In this document: positions 27,189 to 35,911 of the stretch, one piece after another
Position numbering within the stretch: the stretch's first letter is position 1
Layout of the letters: the number at the start of each line of letters is the position of its first letter
NCBI RefSeq assembly: GCF_013204855.1
Contig: NZ_JABMKZ010000015.1
Coordinates: 97,218-161,217, forward strand
Source: Paenibacillus alba
GTDB lineage: Bacteria > Bacillota > Bacilli > Paenibacillales > NBRC-103111
Length of the DNA: 64,000 nucleotides
Direction of reading: 5' to 3'
Made by a program: the position numbers and the translations under genes
The notes under the pieces: model-generated
The model's input: the letters and a program-made list of their open reading frames with translations, nothing else
Told to the model about the DNA's origin: nothing
Databases searched by the model: none

Positions 27189-28292
27189 TTATTGCGCAAC
27201 TTCCTTGTTCCAACGGTCAATCCATGCTTTAAGATTTTGGTTCACAAATTTCATGTCTAATTTACGCAGCTTGTTCACGACATCAGCCCCATAGGTAATG
27301 CCTTGCGCTTCTTCGGCGGAAAGCTGAAGTGTTGTATTCACGGGAGAATCGACTTTTGCTTTTGCTGATTTCTCCTGCACTTCTTTGCTCAAATGCCAGT
27401 TGATGAAGTCTTCCGCTAGCTGCTTGTTTTTGCTTCCTTTGATCACATTGACCGTATTCATAACGGCATAGGAGCCCTCAGTCGGAGAAATGAACTTCGT
27501 CTCCGGCACCGCCGCTTTCAGATCCTTCACATACATCTCCATGATCGGCCCGGCAGCAATTTCCCCTTGCGCGAACATGTTGACGAATTCGGAGGTTTGT
27601 CCATAGTATTTGACGACGCCTTTGTTAAGCTCCTTCACTTTGGCGAAAGCTTGATCCTCGTTAAACGCCGCATTGCCAGCGACAACAGAGGCTGCATCCA
27701 GTACCATTGGGCCCGTCGTGGACGTAATGCTAGGCAGTGTCAGCTTCTTGGAGAGCTCAGGACTCCACAGGTCGCTCCAGGACTTAATCTCTTTGCCGGT
27801 TGCTTTCGGATTGTAGGCAATCCCCAAGCGGCCAATTGTATACGCAGGACCATAGTCTTCCCCAAGCGGCGCCTTGGCAATATCATAAATATCTTTCAAA
27901 TTCGAAACACGACTGCGATCGATCTTCTCAAATAAACCGGCTTCAATGCCTTGTTGCGCGTAATAGTCTGATAAATAAATAAGATCCACTTTGGAGCTGC
28001 CTTGCTTCACTTTATTGAGACGCTCGGAGTTGTTGCCGATCTCCAGCACAATCTTGACGTTGTGCTCCTTCTCAAACGGAGCATACACTTCTTTCTTGAA
28101 GAAATCGTCCGAAAACCCCCACGTCGAAATCACCAATTGTGTAGGTTCCCCTTTCGGCGACGTCGTAGGCGCAGCTGCCCCCGTGCTCGCAGCCCCCTGA
28201 TCTTGGGCAGGCGCTGTCCCGCATCCTGTCAAAGCCAGTCCTACTACAGATAAAGAAAGTAAACCCCTGATCATTTTTTGTTTCATCATCAT
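27189..28292 (-). CDS. ABC transporter solute-binding lipoprotein, PotD/iron-family-like
   Basis: 367-aa exported lipoprotein with lipobox LTGC (Cys near residue 23) followed by a Gly/Ala/Thr-rich linker. The fold resembles family 1/PotD-type binding proteins (LVISTWGFSDDFFKKEVYAP, LIYLSDYYAQQGIEAGLFE, AYTIGRLGIAYNP). It is the first gene of the purine operon and should set the substrate of the importer. ATG 28292 lies 6 bp after GGGAGGA. Confidence 0.9.
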   Translation of the reverse strand: MMMKQKMIRGLLSLSVVGLALTGCGTAPAQDQGAASTGAAAPTTSPKGEPTQLVISTWGFSDDFFKKEVYAPFEKEHNVKIVLEIGNNSERLNKVKQGSSKVDLIYLSDYYAQQGIEAGLFEKIDRSRVSNLKDIYDIAKAPLGEDYGPAYTIGRLGIAYNPKATGKEIKSWSDLWSPELSKKLTLPSITSTTGPMVLDAASVVAGNAAFNEDQAFAKVKELNKGVVKYYGQTSEFVNMFAQGEIAAGPIMEMYVKDLKAAVPETKFISPTEGSYAVMNTVNVIKGSKNKQLAEDFINWHLSKEVQEKSAKAKVDSPVNTTLQLSAEEAQGITYGADVVNKLRKLDMKFVNQNLKAWIDRWNKEVAQ

Positions 28293-28344
28293 CGTCGTCC
28301 TCCCATTTTTTAACTATATCTATGATTTAAAGCGTGAATCCCTT

Positions 28345-28357
28345 GTCAAATATTGAC
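28345..28357. promoter_or_regulatory. 13-bp palindrome overlapping a -35 box upstream of the purine operon
   Basis: GTCAAATATTGAC is a perfect inverted repeat. On the minus strand its end forms a consensus TTGACA (28344-28349), 52 bp before the binding-protein start, though the matching -10 is weak. The layout suits a repressor site blocking the promoter. Confidence 0.45.
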
Positions 28358-28422
28358 TAGTATGCGACTCGAAGCCCCTGATATATGCGCTTCTTCCCCC
28401 TGCTACAGCTATAAATAAATAG

Positions 28423-28462
28423 AAAAATGCCCTTGATAGAAGAAACCTTCTAACAAGAGCAC
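28423..28462 (-). terminator. Terminator of the DUF2294 gene
   Basis: On the minus strand TGCTCTTG...CAAGGGCA with an inner GAAG/CTTC pairing is followed by TTTTT. It separates the DUF2294 transcript from the purine operon. Confidence 0.75.
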
Positions 28463-28551
28463 TTTTCATCGTAAACAATGTAAAGAGACATCTGTGATCT
28501 ACATGCGGTTGACTCTTAAGATAGATCAAAAGAGAAACACCGGCGACTTGA

Positions 28552-28899
28552 CTATTCAGTTTGTTTAAGAATAATGTTCGTGATCGCCCACTGGGTTGGA
28601 GGATCATAGTCCCTGAGTACCGCATCCATAGATAAACCGAGTTCTTGCTCCAGCTTCTCCCGGATTCGCTTCTTGTAAATCGAGGACATATAAAAATCAA
28701 CTTCGTGCTTTAACGTAGGAGCTTCGCCTTCCAATGCTGTTGAACGCGGCGAACGCCGGTGCTTCGCATGAAACGTAATGATGTTCTGATCAATGGATAC
28801 TTTCAGTAACGTTGTGCCAAAGCCAAACAACTCTTTGGATATCTCGTTATATAGGTGACACAATTTCTTCTTGTATTCGTTAGAATCTGGTAGGGACAT
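28552..28899 (-). CDS. DUF2294 / MpsC family protein
   Basis: 115-aa soluble protein. KKLCHLYNEISKELFGFGT, an EGEAPTLKHEVDFYM segment and the end QELGLSMDAVLRDYDPPT match the DUF2294 family, proposed to take part in a Na+-translocating system (MpsC). The start at 28899 is chosen because GAAGGTGATTTC precedes it; the open frame reaches 28980 but with no ribosome site. Monocistronic, with its own terminator. Confidence 0.8.
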   Translation of the reverse strand: MSLPDSNEYKKKLCHLYNEISKELFGFGTTLLKVSIDQNIITFHAKHRRSPRSTALEGEAPTLKHEVDFYMSSIYKKRIREKLEQELGLSMDAVLRDYDPPTQWAITNIILKQTE

Positions 28900-29114
28900 G
28901 AAATCACCTTCAAGATCAATAATCAACCCTTGCTGCTTAAAAACTATCTTAATAATACATAGGATTACTGAAATAATCAAGAGAATCGTTCGTGATTTTA
29001 TCAGAAATCAGCCTTTATAACCCGTCATCGATTGTAAATCGTCCATTTTTCCGAATGTGGCTTATGCTACTGGGCGGAGGATGGCATTTTCAAAAAACTT
29101 TTTTAGTTCGGAAT

Positions 29115-29144
29115 GCATAAGACTCCCTCACACTCGACAAACTA
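29115..29144 (+). promoter_or_regulatory. Sigma-G-like promoter of the SASP gene
   Basis: GCATA (29115-29119), an 18-bp spacer and CAAACTA (29138-29144) fit the forespore sigma-G consensus with one mismatch, about 30 bp before the start codon. Confidence 0.55.
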
Positions 29145-29174
29145 TCAGTACACCAAGAGAAGGAGTGATACATC

Positions 29175-29384
29175 ATGGCTAACAACAATACTTTAGTCGT
29201 TCCGCAAGCAAAAGCAGCGCTGAATCAAATGAAATACGAAGTTGCTCAAGAATTAGGTATTCCGCTTCAACCAAATGGATACAATGGAAACCTCGCTACA
29301 CGTGATGCAGGATCCATAGGCGGCAACATTACGAAGCGTCTGGTCCAAGTTGCAGAACAGCAATTGCAAGGTTTCAATCGCTAA
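29175..29384 (+). CDS. Alpha/beta-type small acid-soluble spore protein
   Basis: 69-aa DNA-binding spore protein. It has the germination-protease recognition region YEVAQELGIPL and the second conserved block GNLATRDAGSIGGNITKRLVQ. These proteins coat forespore DNA and are degraded at germination. AAGGAGTG precedes the ATG, a sigma-G-like promoter lies upstream and a strong terminator follows. It shows that the host makes endospores. Confidence 0.97.
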   Translation: MANNNTLVVPQAKAALNQMKYEVAQELGIPLQPNGYNGNLATRDAGSIGGNITKRLVQVAEQQLQGFNR

Positions 29385-29406
29385 TCCTTTGATGTAGGAA
29401 AAAGCT

Positions 29407-29458
29407 AAAATAAGACTGCCATTCTCCTCCTTGTGAGTAGGTGGCAGTCTTTTATTTT
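29407..29458. terminator. Intrinsic terminator of the SASP gene
   Basis: AAAATAAGACTGCCA and TGGCAGTCTTTTATTTT form a long stem around a 20-nt loop, with a T-rich end on the plus strand. Confidence 0.88.
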
Positions 29459-29580
29459 GGCATCCTCTTCGACTTCGTTGTGACAGAAATGGAAGCGGAA
29501 CCCAAAATCCTGACATAATTCTTACATACATTTTTGTTAAACTGCAAGCAAAGACTCTTTGAGCAGGGGGGAAATGAAGA

Positions 29581-29721
29581 ATGGTTATTTATTGTTTGAA
29601 TTGCAATACACTCGCTCCCTCAACACACGTAACCGCGATATTCAAAACAGGATTCTATAAACGGGAAACGCACCTTGGCATTTGTAAAGATTGTCGTCCC
29701 GCTACTTTTTCCAAAACCTAA
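29581..29721 (+). CDS. 46-aa double-CxxC (zinc-ribbon-like) small protein
   Basis: A short open frame from ATG 29581 to TAA 29719-29721. The product begins MVIYCLNCNTL and ends GICKDCRPATFSKT, so two CxxC pairs (C5/C8 and C35/C38) are 26 residues apart, the layout of a small zinc ribbon. A strong GGGGGG run lies about 9 bp before the start. It lies between the SASP terminator and the convergent iolB. I do not recognise a family. The paired cysteines and ribosome site support a real gene. Confidence 0.6.
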   Translation: MVIYCLNCNTLAPSTHVTAIFKTGFYKRETHLGICKDCRPATFSKT

Positions 29722-29763
29722 CCCCATCCGCTATTGGCAATGCCATTTCATCACAACCTTTTT

Positions 29764-30582
29764 TCAGCTTTTTGGAGGCGGCGCCATCACCCAAGCATGC
29801 GCCGGATCATTGCTAAACTTCCACGTCCGATGCGGACCAGCCATCACATTCAAATAATAAACCTCATAACCTGGCGGCGCACAGACCGGGTGATAGCCTT
29901 TAGGCACAAGCACCGCTTCGCCGTCTTTCACAATAACTGTTTCATTCAGTGATTCATCATCCGTGTATACCCGCTGTATAGCGAAACCTTGCGCAGGTTC
30001 GACTTTATAATAGTAGGTTTCTTCCAAAAAGGATTCATGTGGAAGGTTATCCTCATCATGCTTATGCGGTGGATAACTGGACCAATGGCCGTTTGGCGTA
30101 AAGACCTCCACGACAAGCAAGCTGTCCGCGGCTTCGCTTTCCGGAAGAATATGATGAATTTGCCGTTCCAAATTCCCATAGCCCCTTGTTTCCACGCCGA
30201 TATGAGCGGGAGAAATCAAACGCGCCTCATGTGTTCCGAATCCCGGTGCCTGGCATATCGCAATATCGAGCGGCGTAAGCGCCGTAATTTCGAAGAAGTC
30301 TTCATTAGGAACGTAGACAGCGAAGGGCGGGGTTTTCTCAAACACGTGGAGCCGATGGCCGACACGTTCCCACTTCTTCTTAGCTGTGGCAACTTTCCCG
30401 TGACCGCCAAGAAAGACGACACAGACTTCGTTATTTCCCGTCATCTGACGCAGCATTTGTCCTTCCTTTAGCGAATAGACGCTAAAACCGACATACGTCC
30501 AACCTGCCGATTCCGGGGTAATGGAAAGCACCTGACCTTGCGGATCAGGTGTTGGATGACTAGAAACAATCAAATCGCTCAT
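29764..30582 (-). CDS. iolB: 5-deoxy-glucuronate isomerase
   Basis: 272-aa cupin-fold enzyme of myo-inositol breakdown that isomerises 5-deoxy-D-glucuronate to 2-deoxy-5-keto-gluconate. The metal-site region SSYPPHKHDEDN (about residues 165-176), the following EETYYYKVEP and the end block PKGYHPVCAPPGYEVYYLNVMAGPHRTW (in pieces) are diagnostic. It is the last gene of the 14-gene minus-strand run. Confidence 0.95.
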   Translation of the reverse strand: MSDLIVSSHPTPDPQGQVLSITPESAGWTYVGFSVYSLKEGQMLRQMTGNNEVCVVFLGGHGKVATAKKKWERVGHRLHVFEKTPPFAVYVPNEDFFEITALTPLDIAICQAPGFGTHEARLISPAHIGVETRGYGNLERQIHHILPESEAADSLLVVEVFTPNGHWSSYPPHKHDEDNLPHESFLEETYYYKVEPAQGFAIQRVYTDDESLNETVIVKDGEAVLVPKGYHPVCAPPGYEVYYLNVMAGPHRTWKFSNDPAHAWVMAPPPKS

Positions 30583-30599
30583 TCATTTACGCTCCTTCG

Positions 30600-31463
30600 T
30601 TACGCTTTGCCGGCACAGCCGAATAAGCGTATTTTGGCTCTAACAGATTCCTTAACAGCCTCTCTTGCCGGTCCTAAGTAATGCCTTGGATCGTAAACAT
30701 CCGGCTGCTCGGTTAGAATGCGTCTTACAACCGACGTATACGCCGCTTGATTATCGGTATTCACGTTAATCTTAGCCGTACCGCGAGCTATCGCTTTCTG
30801 AAAATCTTCATCACGGAGCCCGCTCCCGCCATGCAGCACAAGCGGAAGCTGAGTCAGCTTCTGAATTTCTGCCATTCGCTCAAATCCGAGTCTAGGGGTC
30901 CCTTTATAATTGCCGTGAACCGACCCAAGGGCAGGTGCCAAAGCGTCGATGCCTGTAGATTGAACCAGCATTACGCACTCGGAGGTGACCGCATACATCG
31001 CTTCAGCCTCATCTACATACGTGTCATCCTCACGACCGCCGATTCGGCCCAGCTCCGCCTCTACGGACACGCCCAGCGCATGAGCGACTTCTGTCACCTT
31101 GCGGGTCAAAGCCATATTATCCGCTAATGAGTAGTGGGAAGCATCGATCATCACGGAAGTGAACCCGGCATGAATCGCCTTCACACAGACCTCGAAGGAG
31201 GTGCCGTGATCCAGATGCAGCGCTACAGGCACCGTAACCTCATAATAGTCGATCAGCTCTTTGACCATGGCGGCAATACAGTTCAAACCGCCCATGTAAG
31301 GAATGTAAGGCTCGCTGAGTCCAAGAATAATAGGAGCTTGCTCCTCTTGCGCCGTCTGAAGAATCGCTTGCGTGAATTCCAGATTATTTAAATTAAATTG
31401 GCCTACTGCATATTGCTCTTTAACTGCTTTGCGCAGCATAGCTGTCATTGACACTAAGGGCAT
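30600..31463 (-). CDS. iolJ: Class II aldolase, 6-phospho-5-dehydro-2-deoxy-D-gluconate aldolase
   Basis: 287-aa zinc-dependent class II aldolase. Zinc and catalytic regions include [12 protein letters not shown] (residues about 79-90), [20 protein letters not shown] and LVLHGGSGL. In inositol operons this paralogue of fructose-bisphosphate aldolase cleaves the phosphorylated deoxy-keto-gluconate into dihydroxyacetone phosphate and malonate semialdehyde. Assignment to iolJ rather than fba rests on its place between iolB and iolA. AAAGGAGG precedes ATG 31463. Confidence 0.92.
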   Translation of the reverse strand: MPLVSMTAMLRKAVKEQYAVGQFNLNNLEFTQAILQTAQEEQAPIILGLSEPYIPYMGGLNCIAAMVKELIDYYEVTVPVALHLDHGTSFEVCVKAIHAGFTSVMIDASHYSLADNMALTRKVTEVAHALGVSVEAELGRIGGREDDTYVDEAEAMYAVTSECVMLVQSTGIDALAPALGSVHGNYKGTPRLGFERMAEIQKLTQLPLVLHGGSGLRDEDFQKAIARGTAKINVNTDNQAAYTSVVRRILTEQPDVYDPRHYLGPAREAVKESVRAKIRLFGCAGKA

Positions 31464-31504
31464 GGAAACATCCTCCTTTACCTAGTTGCTGGGAAAGCAG
31501 CTGC

Positions 31505-32965
31505 TTACCAACGCGCCGTCACCATTTTCTTTCTTGTATAAAATTCAACGCCATCCATCCCATTCGCATGTAGGTCGCCATAGAACGATTTCTTCCAGCC
31601 TGAGAATGGGAAGAAGGCCATAGGAGCAGGCACGCCTAAGTTGATGCCCAGCATACCGGCATCGATGGTTTCACGGAAACGGCGAACGTTGCTGCCATCT
31701 TGCGTAAACAAGCAGGCGCCATTCGCGAATTCAGAGCGGTTGGACAATGCCACCGCATCGTCTAACGTTTCTACCCGCACGACCGATAAGACCGGAGCGA
31801 AGATTTCATCTTTCCAAATTTTCATCGTGCTGTCGACATGATCGAAAATCGTAGGACCTACGAAATAGCCTTTCTCGCTGACTGCTGAATCTTGGCGTCC
31901 GTCTCTAATTAACGCAGCGCCTTCTTTCTCGCCTGTCTCGATATAGCCAATCGTTCTTTCCTTGTGCGGTCCGCGAATGACAGGTCCCAAGAAAATGTTG
32001 TCTTCCATCCCATTGCCAATCGTAAGCTGATCCGCTTGCTCCTTCAGGCGGGCAACAAGCTGATCCGCAACGTCACCGACGGCCACAACAACAGAACAGG
32101 CCATACAGCGCTCGCCCGCCGAGCCGAAAGCGGCATTGACGATTTGCGTCACGGTCAGATCAAGATCCGCATCCGGCATGACGATCGAGTGATTTTTGGC
32201 CCCAGCGAGCGCTTGCACTCTTTTGCCATGAGCTGATGCTGTCGTATAGATATACTCCGCTACCGGCTGTGAGCCAACGAAGGATATCGCCTTGATTTCT
32301 GGATGCGCAAGTAGACCATTCACGACATCATGCGCACCGTGTACAAGATTAAGGACGCCATCCGGCAAGCCGGCTTCCTGGAACAATTCAGCCAAGCGAT
32401 TCGCCAGCATCGGCGTCCGCTCGGAAGGCTTCAATACGAACGTATTGCCGCAAGCAATCGCAAGCGGGAACATCCAGCAAGGCACCATCATCGGGAAGTT
32501 GAAAGGTGTAATACCGCCAACGATGCCGACCGGATAACGATACATCCCGGATTCCACGTTTGTTGCAATATCAGGCAATTGCTTGCCCATCATCAAGTTA
32601 GGGGCGCCCGCCGCGAACTCTACGCACTCGATGCCGCGCAAAACTTCGCCATGCGCTTCATGGTAGCTCTTGCCGTTCTCCAGGGTAATCAGGCGCGCCA
32701 ATTCTTCCCAGTGATCGACAAGCAGCTGTTGATATTTGAACAAAACACGAGCTCGGCGCGGAACTGGCGTTTGGCTCCACGTTTTGAACGCCTCGGCAGC
32801 CGCTTGGACGGCACGATTCACATCTTCGCCCGTCGAATGCGGGACATGCGCAACAATTTCCTCTGTGGCCGGATTGAATACCGCTTCCGTTTGCCCCGTC
32901 AAGGCATCCACCCAGACGCCGCCGATAAAGTTTTTCAAAGTTGGTACAGAAGCTGATGTCGTCAT
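31505..32965 (-). CDS. iolA: Methylmalonate/malonate-semialdehyde dehydrogenase (CoA-acylating)
   Basis: 486-aa aldehyde dehydrogenase turning malonate semialdehyde into acetyl-CoA and CO2. The catalytic cysteine is in [10 protein letters not shown] (C287), and the segment [14 protein letters not shown] has Asn in place of the general-base Glu of ordinary aldehyde dehydrogenases, a known mark of the CoA-dependent MmsA/IolA group. Start is placed at 32965 because AAAGGAGA precedes it; an in-frame start 21 bp upstream lacks a site. Confidence 0.95.
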   Translation of the reverse strand: MTTSASVPTLKNFIGGVWVDALTGQTEAVFNPATEEIVAHVPHSTGEDVNRAVQAAAEAFKTWSQTPVPRRARVLFKYQQLLVDHWEELARLITLENGKSYHEAHGEVLRGIECVEFAAGAPNLMMGKQLPDIATNVESGMYRYPVGIVGGITPFNFPMMVPCWMFPLAIACGNTFVLKPSERTPMLANRLAELFQEAGLPDGVLNLVHGAHDVVNGLLAHPEIKAISFVGSQPVAEYIYTTASAHGKRVQALAGAKNHSIVMPDADLDLTVTQIVNAAFGSAGERCMACSVVVAVGDVADQLVARLKEQADQLTIGNGMEDNIFLGPVIRGPHKERTIGYIETGEKEGAALIRDGRQDSAVSEKGYFVGPTIFDHVDSTMKIWKDEIFAPVLSVVRVETLDDAVALSNRSEFANGACLFTQDGSNVRRFRETIDAGMLGINLGVPAPMAFFPFSGWKKSFYGDLHANGMDGVEFYTRKKMVTARW

Positions 32966-32986
32966 CGGAAAATCTCCTTTTATCAT

Positions 32987-33991
32987 TTATTTCATCTCTT
33001 CGAATTTGCAGCGTGTTATATAGCTTTCCACCTCTGAAGCGGTTGGCATCGCGTCCGAGCAGCTGTGGCTCGACACGACGATGGAAGCGGCGCCGCTTCC
33101 GAACTCCATGCTTTTTTCAACCGTCCAATTCTGCATAAGTCCATATAGGAAGCCGGCCGCATAGGAATCGCCTGCACCAAATGTCTTCACCACTTTGGCA
33201 GGGAAGCTCGCTGCCGTATGGCTTAAGCCGTCATGCGTATAAGCGATGGAACCGGCTTTGCCATGCTTGATGATGACTAGCCTGGCACTGTAGCCGAACC
33301 ATTTGGCCGCGGTCAACGCATCGCTGCTTTCGGTTCTGCGCTCCAAAGCCTCCATCATATCGAACTCCTCGCGGGTACCGATGATGATATCGCATTTTTC
33401 CGCTGCCAAGTTGTAATAAGTCGCTGTTTCCTCTTTGGAAGTCCACGTATAAGGGCGATAATCGAGATCGAATACGATGGAGACGCCATGCTTTTTGGCA
33501 AAATCAAGGGCGACGAAAACCGCCTCTCGGGAGGGACTTTGCGCAAGCGCCGTTCCCGAAATAAGCAGCACCTTCGCACTGGCGATATATGCTTCCGACA
33601 CCTCTTCGGGACGAAGCAGCAAGTCAGCCACATTGTCGCGGTACATCAGAATGCTGCAATCGGTTGGACTTTTAATTTCCGTAAAAGCAAGCCCTGTTAC
33701 AGCCCCCGTATGATCGGTGACGATCTCGTCAGTGTTGATTTGATTGCGTTCCAAATAACTGACGATGAAACGCCCCATCTGGTCGTCGGCCACTTTGCCG
33801 ATAAATCCGGCTTTGAGCCCCATGCGAGCCATTCCAATCGTAATATTGGCAGGTGAACCACCTACATATTTCGTAAATGTCACCGTTTCTTCCATCGGCC
33901 GATTAATCTCGTTCGCGTTCAAATCAATACACAACCTGCCGATTGCGATAAAATCCAAGGAGCGGTCTGCATGCGTGGAAAGATAGCTCAT
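32987..33991 (-). CDS. iolC: 5-dehydro-2-deoxygluconokinase
   Basis: 334-aa PfkB-family kinase that phosphorylates 2-deoxy-5-keto-gluconate. DFIAIGRLCIDLNANEINRP at the N-terminus and YVGGSPANITIGMARMG are typical of IolC; the ATP/anion-hole motif TFGAGDSYAAGF carries the catalytic Asp near residue 271. It follows iolD by 17 bp and precedes iolA. Confidence 0.95.
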   Translation of the reverse strand: MSYLSTHADRSLDFIAIGRLCIDLNANEINRPMEETVTFTKYVGGSPANITIGMARMGLKAGFIGKVADDQMGRFIVSYLERNQINTDEIVTDHTGAVTGLAFTEIKSPTDCSILMYRDNVADLLLRPEEVSEAYIASAKVLLISGTALAQSPSREAVFVALDFAKKHGVSIVFDLDYRPYTWTSKEETATYYNLAAEKCDIIIGTREEFDMMEALERRTESSDALTAAKWFGYSARLVIIKHGKAGSIAYTHDGLSHTAASFPAKVVKTFGAGDSYAAGFLYGLMQNWTVEKSMEFGSGAASIVVSSHSCSDAMPTASEVESYITRCKFEEMK

Positions 33992-34008
33992 TGACTTAAC
34001 CTTCTTTC

Positions 34009-35874
34009 TTATAACGGTTTAACGGACTGTAAGTGAGCTTGCATCTCAGCACGGGCCTCACGAACTTTGGCACTGGTTGAAACCTCGGGAACGTCTACCC
34101 GCCACCAGGATTCATATCCGTCTGTGTTCGTGCCTGGGACTACCTTGATTTCGATTAAAGTCGAAATCGTTTCTTGCTTCGCTTGCTTGAGCGCTTCCGC
34201 CAATTGCTCGGCCGTTGTGGCCGTGTATGCTTTGACACCCATGCTGCGTGCATGCGCGGCGAAATCAATTGGCATGTAATCTCCTTTCAGCAGGCCAGTC
34301 TCGGCCGATCTAAAGCGGAATTCATTGCCAAACCCGTCGCTGCCATGACCTCTTTGCAAGTTGTGGATGCACTGATAGCCATGATTATCGAACAGCAGCA
34401 CGGTCATTTTCGTTCCTTCTTGCAGGCTGGTGACCAGCTCGGAATGAAGCATGATATAGCTTCCATCGCCTGTCATCGCGTACACGTCGCGGTCCGGGGC
34501 AGCCAGAGCAGCGCCAAACGCTCCGCTGACCTCATAGCCCATGCAGGAAAAACCATATTCCATATGATACGACTTGGGCGCACTCGTTCTCCAAACGCGG
34601 TGCAGATCGCCGGGCAAGCTTCCTGCCGCGCAGACGATAACATCGGTTGGATTTAAGAAGGCATTGATCACGCCAAGTGCTCTTGTTTGCGATAGTCCTT
34701 CATCTAGGTTGATGCTATATAAACGATCGACTTCCTCGTTCCATTCCTTGCGGAGTTCTTCAATGAAGCTAGTCTCATATTGGGAGCGGTAGCCTTCGAG
34801 CCGCAGCGCTTCCGATAAAGCGATGAGCGCTTTTTTGGCATCAGCGACAACGGAGACAGCGTCCATTTTAATCGCATCGTAGGCATTCACATTGACATTA
34901 ACAAACGATACATCCGGGTGCTGAAAGGCAGATTTGGATGCCGTTGTAAAATCCGAATAGCGAGTTCCAACGCCGATAATGACATCGGCCTGCGCCGCCA
35001 GCTTATTCGCGGCTAACGTCCCCGTTGTCCCTACTGCGCCTACGCTGAGCGGATGCTCCCAAGAGATCGCGCTTTTTCCAGCCTGCGTCTCGGCCACCGG
35101 GATCTGAAATTCGGCTGCGAAATCGAGCAGCTCTTGAATCGCCCCAGCGTAATGCACGCCCCCGCCTACAACGAGCAGCGGTTTCTTCTTCTGTGCAATG
35201 AATGCGGCGGCTCTCTCCACAGCTTCCGCAGCCGGGGGCCGTCGGTCCATCGTATGGACGCGTTTCTCAAAAAATGCTGCTGGATAATCATAAGCTTCTG
35301 CTTGCACATCCTGCGGAAGGGCGATGGTGACAGCCCCCGTCTCCGAAGGATCGGTTAAGACACGCATCGCTTGCAGCAGCGAAGTGACCAGCTGTTCGGG
35401 CCGCACGATCCGGTCCCAGTAACGGCTGACGGGCTTGAAAGCGTCGGTCGCCGATATCGTGTAATCCTGCGGCATCTCCAGCTGCTGGAGCACCGGGTCC
35501 GGCTGCCTGCACGCGAAGTTATCACCTGGCAGCAATAGAACCGGAATCCGATTCACCGTAGCGGTCGCTGCCGCAGTAACCATATTCAGTGCGCCAGGAC
35601 CGATGGAAGTCGTGCAGGCGAAGATGCGCTGGCGGTTGCTCTGCTTGGCGAAGGCTGTTGCCGCATGAACCATGCCTTGCTCGTTTTTCCCTTGGATGAA
35701 GACCAGCTCGCCGCTGTCCCGTTCCAAAGCTTCGCCGATCCCCGTCACATTGCCATGGCCAAATATGCCCATAACCCCATTCACAAATTTAGTTTCTACA
35801 CCATCCACAGACAAATATTGTTGATCCAGAAACTTAAGTAAAGCTTGCGCCATCGTAAGTCTTATGGTTTTCAT
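34009..35874 (-). CDS. iolD: 3D-(3,5/4)-trihydroxycyclohexane-1,2-dione hydrolase
   Basis: 621-aa thiamine-diphosphate enzyme that opens the diketo-inositol ring to 5-deoxy-glucuronate. The N-terminal TPP domain has the activating Glu region [14 protein letters not shown]; the C-terminal domain has the cofactor motif [17 protein letters not shown] followed by [18 protein letters not shown] 35874 is preferred because GGAGGCTCAT precedes it; the GTG at 35886 lies upstream of that site. It starts the iol block 37 bp after the alpha-mannosidase stop. Confidence 0.95.
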   Translation of the reverse strand: MKTIRLTMAQALLKFLDQQYLSVDGVETKFVNGVMGIFGHGNVTGIGEALERDSGELVFIQGKNEQGMVHAATAFAKQSNRQRIFACTTSIGPGALNMVTAAATATVNRIPVLLLPGDNFACRQPDPVLQQLEMPQDYTISATDAFKPVSRYWDRIVRPEQLVTSLLQAMRVLTDPSETGAVTIALPQDVQAEAYDYPAAFFEKRVHTMDRRPPAAEAVERAAAFIAQKKKPLLVVGGGVHYAGAIQELLDFAAEFQIPVAETQAGKSAISWEHPLSVGAVGTTGTLAANKLAAQADVIIGVGTRYSDFTTASKSAFQHPDVSFVNVNVNAYDAIKMDAVSVVADAKKALIALSEALRLEGYRSQYETSFIEELRKEWNEEVDRLYSINLDEGLSQTRALGVINAFLNPTDVIVCAAGSLPGDLHRVWRTSAPKSYHMEYGFSCMGYEVSGAFGAALAAPDRDVYAMTGDGSYIMLHSELVTSLQEGTKMTVLLFDNHGYQCIHNLQRGHGSDGFGNEFRFRSAETGLLKGDYMPIDFAAHARSMGVKAYTATTAEQLAEALKQAKQETISTLIEIKVVPGTNTDGYESWWRVDVPEVSTSAKVREARAEMQAHLQSVKPL

Positions 35875-35911
35875 ATGAGCCTCCACACCGACCTAGATTC
35901 GGTCTTTCTAT

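Noticed and set aside
28293..28422. Purine riboswitch ahead of the nucleoside/adenine operon
   Set aside because: I looked for the conserved three-way-junction core on the minus strand and did not find it.
28320..28700. 126-aa minus-strand open frame
   Set aside because: It overlaps the DUF2294 gene in another frame and runs through a terminator; no ribosome site and no recognisable domain.
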